DNA from: Deltaproteobacteria bacterium
Lineage (GTDB): Bacteria > Desulfobacterota > Binatia > Binatales > Binataceae
DNA: 7,155 nucleotides
Reading direction: 5' to 3'
Assembly (NCBI GenBank): GCA_003161515.1
Contig: PMOH01000232.1
Span: 1 to 7,155, forward strand
Shown: piece by piece, positions 5,661 to 7,155 of the stretch
Layout: every line of letters starts with the position of its first letter
Position numbering within the stretch: position 1 is the first letter of the stretch
The notes under the pieces: generated by a model
The model's input: the letters and a program-made list of their open reading frames with translations, nothing else
The model's database searches: none
Told to the model about the DNA's origin: nothing
Program-made: the position numbers and the translations under genes

Positions 5661-6155
5661 ATGAAACCAGCACTTCGTATCGCACTTTTCGCAACCGCTA
5701 TTCTTTCCTTGAGTTGTTGGTCATCCGCGGCGAACGCGCAGGCTAACAAATACACGGTCAAGACCGGGTATCTCACTTGCCATGAAGCGTCGGGATGGGG
5801 CTTCATCTTCGGATCGTCGCGCGAAATCCGATGCTCCTACTCGAGCAATGGCGGGAGAGTCGAACACTACAGCGGAAGCATCTCGAAGTTCGGCGCTGAT
5901 ATCGGTTACCTCAAATCAGCGGTTATCCTATGGGCGGTCGCCGCGCCGACCAAAGATCTCAAGCCCGGCGCACTGGAGGGTCATTACGCCGGTGCTTCCG
6001 CAAGCCTCACGCTTGGTGTGGGTGCGGGCGCGAACGTGCTGATCGGTGGCTTTGATCAGTCGATCGCGCTCCAGCCGGTATCGGTCGAAGGTCAGAACGG
6101 ACTCAACGTTGCAGCCGGAGTCGGGGCGATGACTCTCAAATACCACCGAGAGTAA
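5661..6155 (+). CDS. Secreted DUF992 domain protein
   Basis: The 164-residue product starts with a signal peptide: MKPALRIALF, a hydrophobic stretch to about 18, then SSAANAQA, with likely cleavage near residues 26-28. The mature part follows the DUF992 pattern. It has GYLTCHEASGWGFIFGSSREIRC (36-58), a Y-SGSISKFGADIGY block at 70-83, VILWAVAAPT at 88-97, PGALEGHYAGASASLTLGVGAGANVLIGG at 102-130, and SIALQPVSVEGQNGLNVAAGVGAMTLKY to the end. Cys40 and Cys58 could form a disulfide in the periplasm. The glycine-rich second half suggests a beta-rich fold. AGGAG (5650-5654) lies 6 nt before the ATG. The function of DUF992 is not established, and nothing in its neighbours ties it to the catabolic cluster. 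It has its own probable promoter and converges on the patatin gene. The family call is confident; no function is proposed. Confidence 0.9.
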   Translation: MKPALRIALFATAILSLSCWSSAANAQANKYTVKTGYLTCHEASGWGFIFGSSREIRCSYSSNGGRVEHYSGSISKFGADIGYLKSAVILWAVAAPTKDLKPGALEGHYAGASASLTLGVGAGANVLIGGFDQSIALQPVSVEGQNGLNVAAGVGAMTLKYHRE

Positions 6156-6175
6156 GAGGCTGAAAAGTTCGGTGG
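6143..6175. terminator. Weak hairpin at the convergent gene ends
   Basis: CCACCGA (6143-6149) and TCGGTGG (6169-6175) form a perfect 7-bp inverted repeat around a 19-nt loop, spanning the DUF992 stop codon and the 24-nt gap before the patatin stop. No T-run follows on either strand, so it is not a canonical intrinsic terminator. It may slow or protect convergent transcripts, or be chance. Confidence 0.25.
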
Positions 6176-6179
6176 CGCG

Positions 6180-7124
6180 TCACCATCCCGAGGCGTTCAG
6201 CCATGCGATGGTGCTGGTGAGGTCGAACGAATTCGCGAGGTCCATCAGGTCCACTATCTTGCTGACGTCGTCCATCGGAAAGGACTTGCCGGCCGGGAAT
6301 ACGGGCTCGACGCGACAGTATTGATTGCCAAGGAGTTGCTGGCATTCGAAATCGGCCACCCCGACGCTGCCATCCATCATCACGTTGAGGATTGGCTTGA
6401 TCCATTGCGCATCGCCCCAATCGTGGTCCTTGCCCGCGATGTATTGCAGCGAGGCGCCCGTGCCTACTGATAGCAGCTTGATGTCGTTCAGGGTGGTCGC
6501 GCGTTCACTGGCTTGATTGCGCCCGTCGAGCGCCTGCGCAATCGCGGCCATGCTTGGATTGTTGGCAATCACACCGCCGTCGATAAGTACGCCGTACGAC
6601 GGGAAGTAGGTAGGCGCCGCGCTGGTGGACATGGCGACGTCAACCGCCAGAAAATCGCCGTCGCTGTCGGCTCCAAGAAAATTGTGAAAAAATTTCGGGT
6701 TCCAGGTGCGGGCAGAAGGATCGGGCGACTGGTTGTCCAGGCTGAACGATGCGATCAGAACGCGGGAGTGCAGGTCCTTGAGTCTCAGGGCGCCGAAGGT
6801 TTCCTGCAAAATCTGCTTGAGATTCACGTTGTCGTATTTCGAACCGCTGATACCGCCTATCTCGACCACGTCGCGCGCCCACGAGGAATCGAAGATCAGC
6901 TTGCCGTTAACCACGTAGAGGTCGCGGATCTGCGCGGGGGTGAGGCCGGCGGCGAGACCTAGCGCCAGGATTCCACCGGTCGAGGTGCCGGCGAACAGGG
7001 TGATCGTGTCAGCCCGGTTCTGCAGCAGCGCAGGATACGCGCCTGAGAGCCGATTCAGCAGAACCGCGCTCAGTACGCCGCGGATACCACCGCCATCGCA
7101 GGACAGTATTCGAAAATTTGGCAT
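6180..7124 (-). CDS. Patatin-like phospholipase
   Basis: The 314-residue product carries the full patatin Ser-Asp dyad set. The oxyanion loop DGGGIRG lies at 10-16, the nucleophile elbow GTSTGG at 46-51 has Ser48, the helix end AMSTSAAPTYFP is at 164-174, and DGG with Asp182 sits within IDGGVIANNPSMAAIAQAL (181-199). SKYDNVNLKQILQETFG (95-111) is also typical of the bacterial and plant patatin group. Members hydrolyse acyl chains from phospholipids or other lipid esters. There is no signal peptide or membrane segment, so the protein is probably cytoplasmic or acts at the inner face of the membrane. GGGAGG (7139-7134) precedes the ATG by 9 nt, a good start. The gene converges on the DUF992 gene, and its own upstream neighbours lie outside the window. 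The fold resembles the CapV-type lipases of CBASS defence, but no cyclase is seen beside it, so a general lipase is the safer call. Confidence 0.93.
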   Translation of the reverse strand: MPNFRILSCDGGGIRGVLSAVLLNRLSGAYPALLQNRADTITLFAGTSTGGILALGLAAGLTPAQIRDLYVVNGKLIFDSSWARDVVEIGGISGSKYDNVNLKQILQETFGALRLKDLHSRVLIASFSLDNQSPDPSARTWNPKFFHNFLGADSDGDFLAVDVAMSTSAAPTYFPSYGVLIDGGVIANNPSMAAIAQALDGRNQASERATTLNDIKLLSVGTGASLQYIAGKDHDWGDAQWIKPILNVMMDGSVGVADFECQQLLGNQYCRVEPVFPAGKSFPMDDVSKIVDLMDLANSFDLTSTIAWLNASGW

Positions 7125-7133
7125 GCGACGTTG

Positions 7134-7139
7134 CCTCCC
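7134..7139 (-). promoter_or_regulatory. Ribosome binding site of the patatin-like gene
   Basis: The minus strand reads GGGAGG 9 nt before the ATG at 7124, supporting that start. Only 31 bases of upstream sequence are available, so no promoter can be judged. Confidence 0.65.
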
Positions 7140-7155
7140 GATAAGTCTCAGATCG

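Noticed and set aside
6180..7124. A complete CBASS defence operon
   Set aside because: No cyclase or accessory gene is visible. The usual downstream position for the cyclase holds a convergent DUF992 gene.
1..7155. tRNA, rRNA, CRISPR, insertion sequence ends or attachment sites
   Set aside because: No spaced repeat array, transposase motif, terminal inverted repeat pair or tRNA-like cloverleaf was seen by eye.

Overview
This is a GC-rich, tightly packed bacterial window with two parts. The left three quarters (about 1-5571) is a divergent catabolic gene cluster around one control region near 3227-3322. The right quarter holds two unrelated convergent genes. The coding style suggests a soil-type proteobacterium or related lineage: high GC, frequent CGATCG/TCGCGA words, GTG starts, a DUF992 secreted protein, and many CoA-linked catabolic genes. 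This lineage guess is an inference, and the sequence alone does not fix the taxon.

Leftward operon (minus strand, read from 3248 down to 1): a GntR-family (FadR/FCD type) regulator, a family III CoA-transferase, a class III (LigB-like) extradiol dioxygenase homologue, and the start of a short-chain dehydrogenase/reductase cut by the window edge. The genes are linked by 8-nt, 8-nt and +4-nt junctions, so translational coupling is likely. Rightward operon (plus strand): two adjacent acyl-CoA dehydrogenase family genes, each with a good ribosome binding site. The first has a degenerate flavin-contact loop and ends just after its presumed catalytic Glu. The second has the canonical motifs. Together the genes look like one pathway: CoA is attached to an acid (CoA-transferase), the thioester is dehydrogenated (the acyl-CoA dehydrogenase pair), a hydroxyl or carbonyl is handled by the SDR, and a ring or dihydroxy compound may be handled by the LigB-like protein. 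The regulator probably senses an acid or acyl-CoA from this pathway. The substrate cannot be read from the sequence.

The divergent control region is the most striking non-coding feature. A 19-bp operator-like palindrome with the TGGTnnnACCA core of FadR-subfamily regulators sits at the exact centre of a perfect 11-bp inverted repeat. The arms of that repeat carry TTGACA boxes facing inward on opposite strands.

Right quarter: a secreted DUF992 protein on the plus strand with its own plausible promoter, then a patatin-like phospholipase on the minus strand. Their stop codons are 24 nt apart. No RNA genes, insertion sequences, CRISPR arrays or origins were seen, and there is no gene-free stretch longer than about 90 bases.
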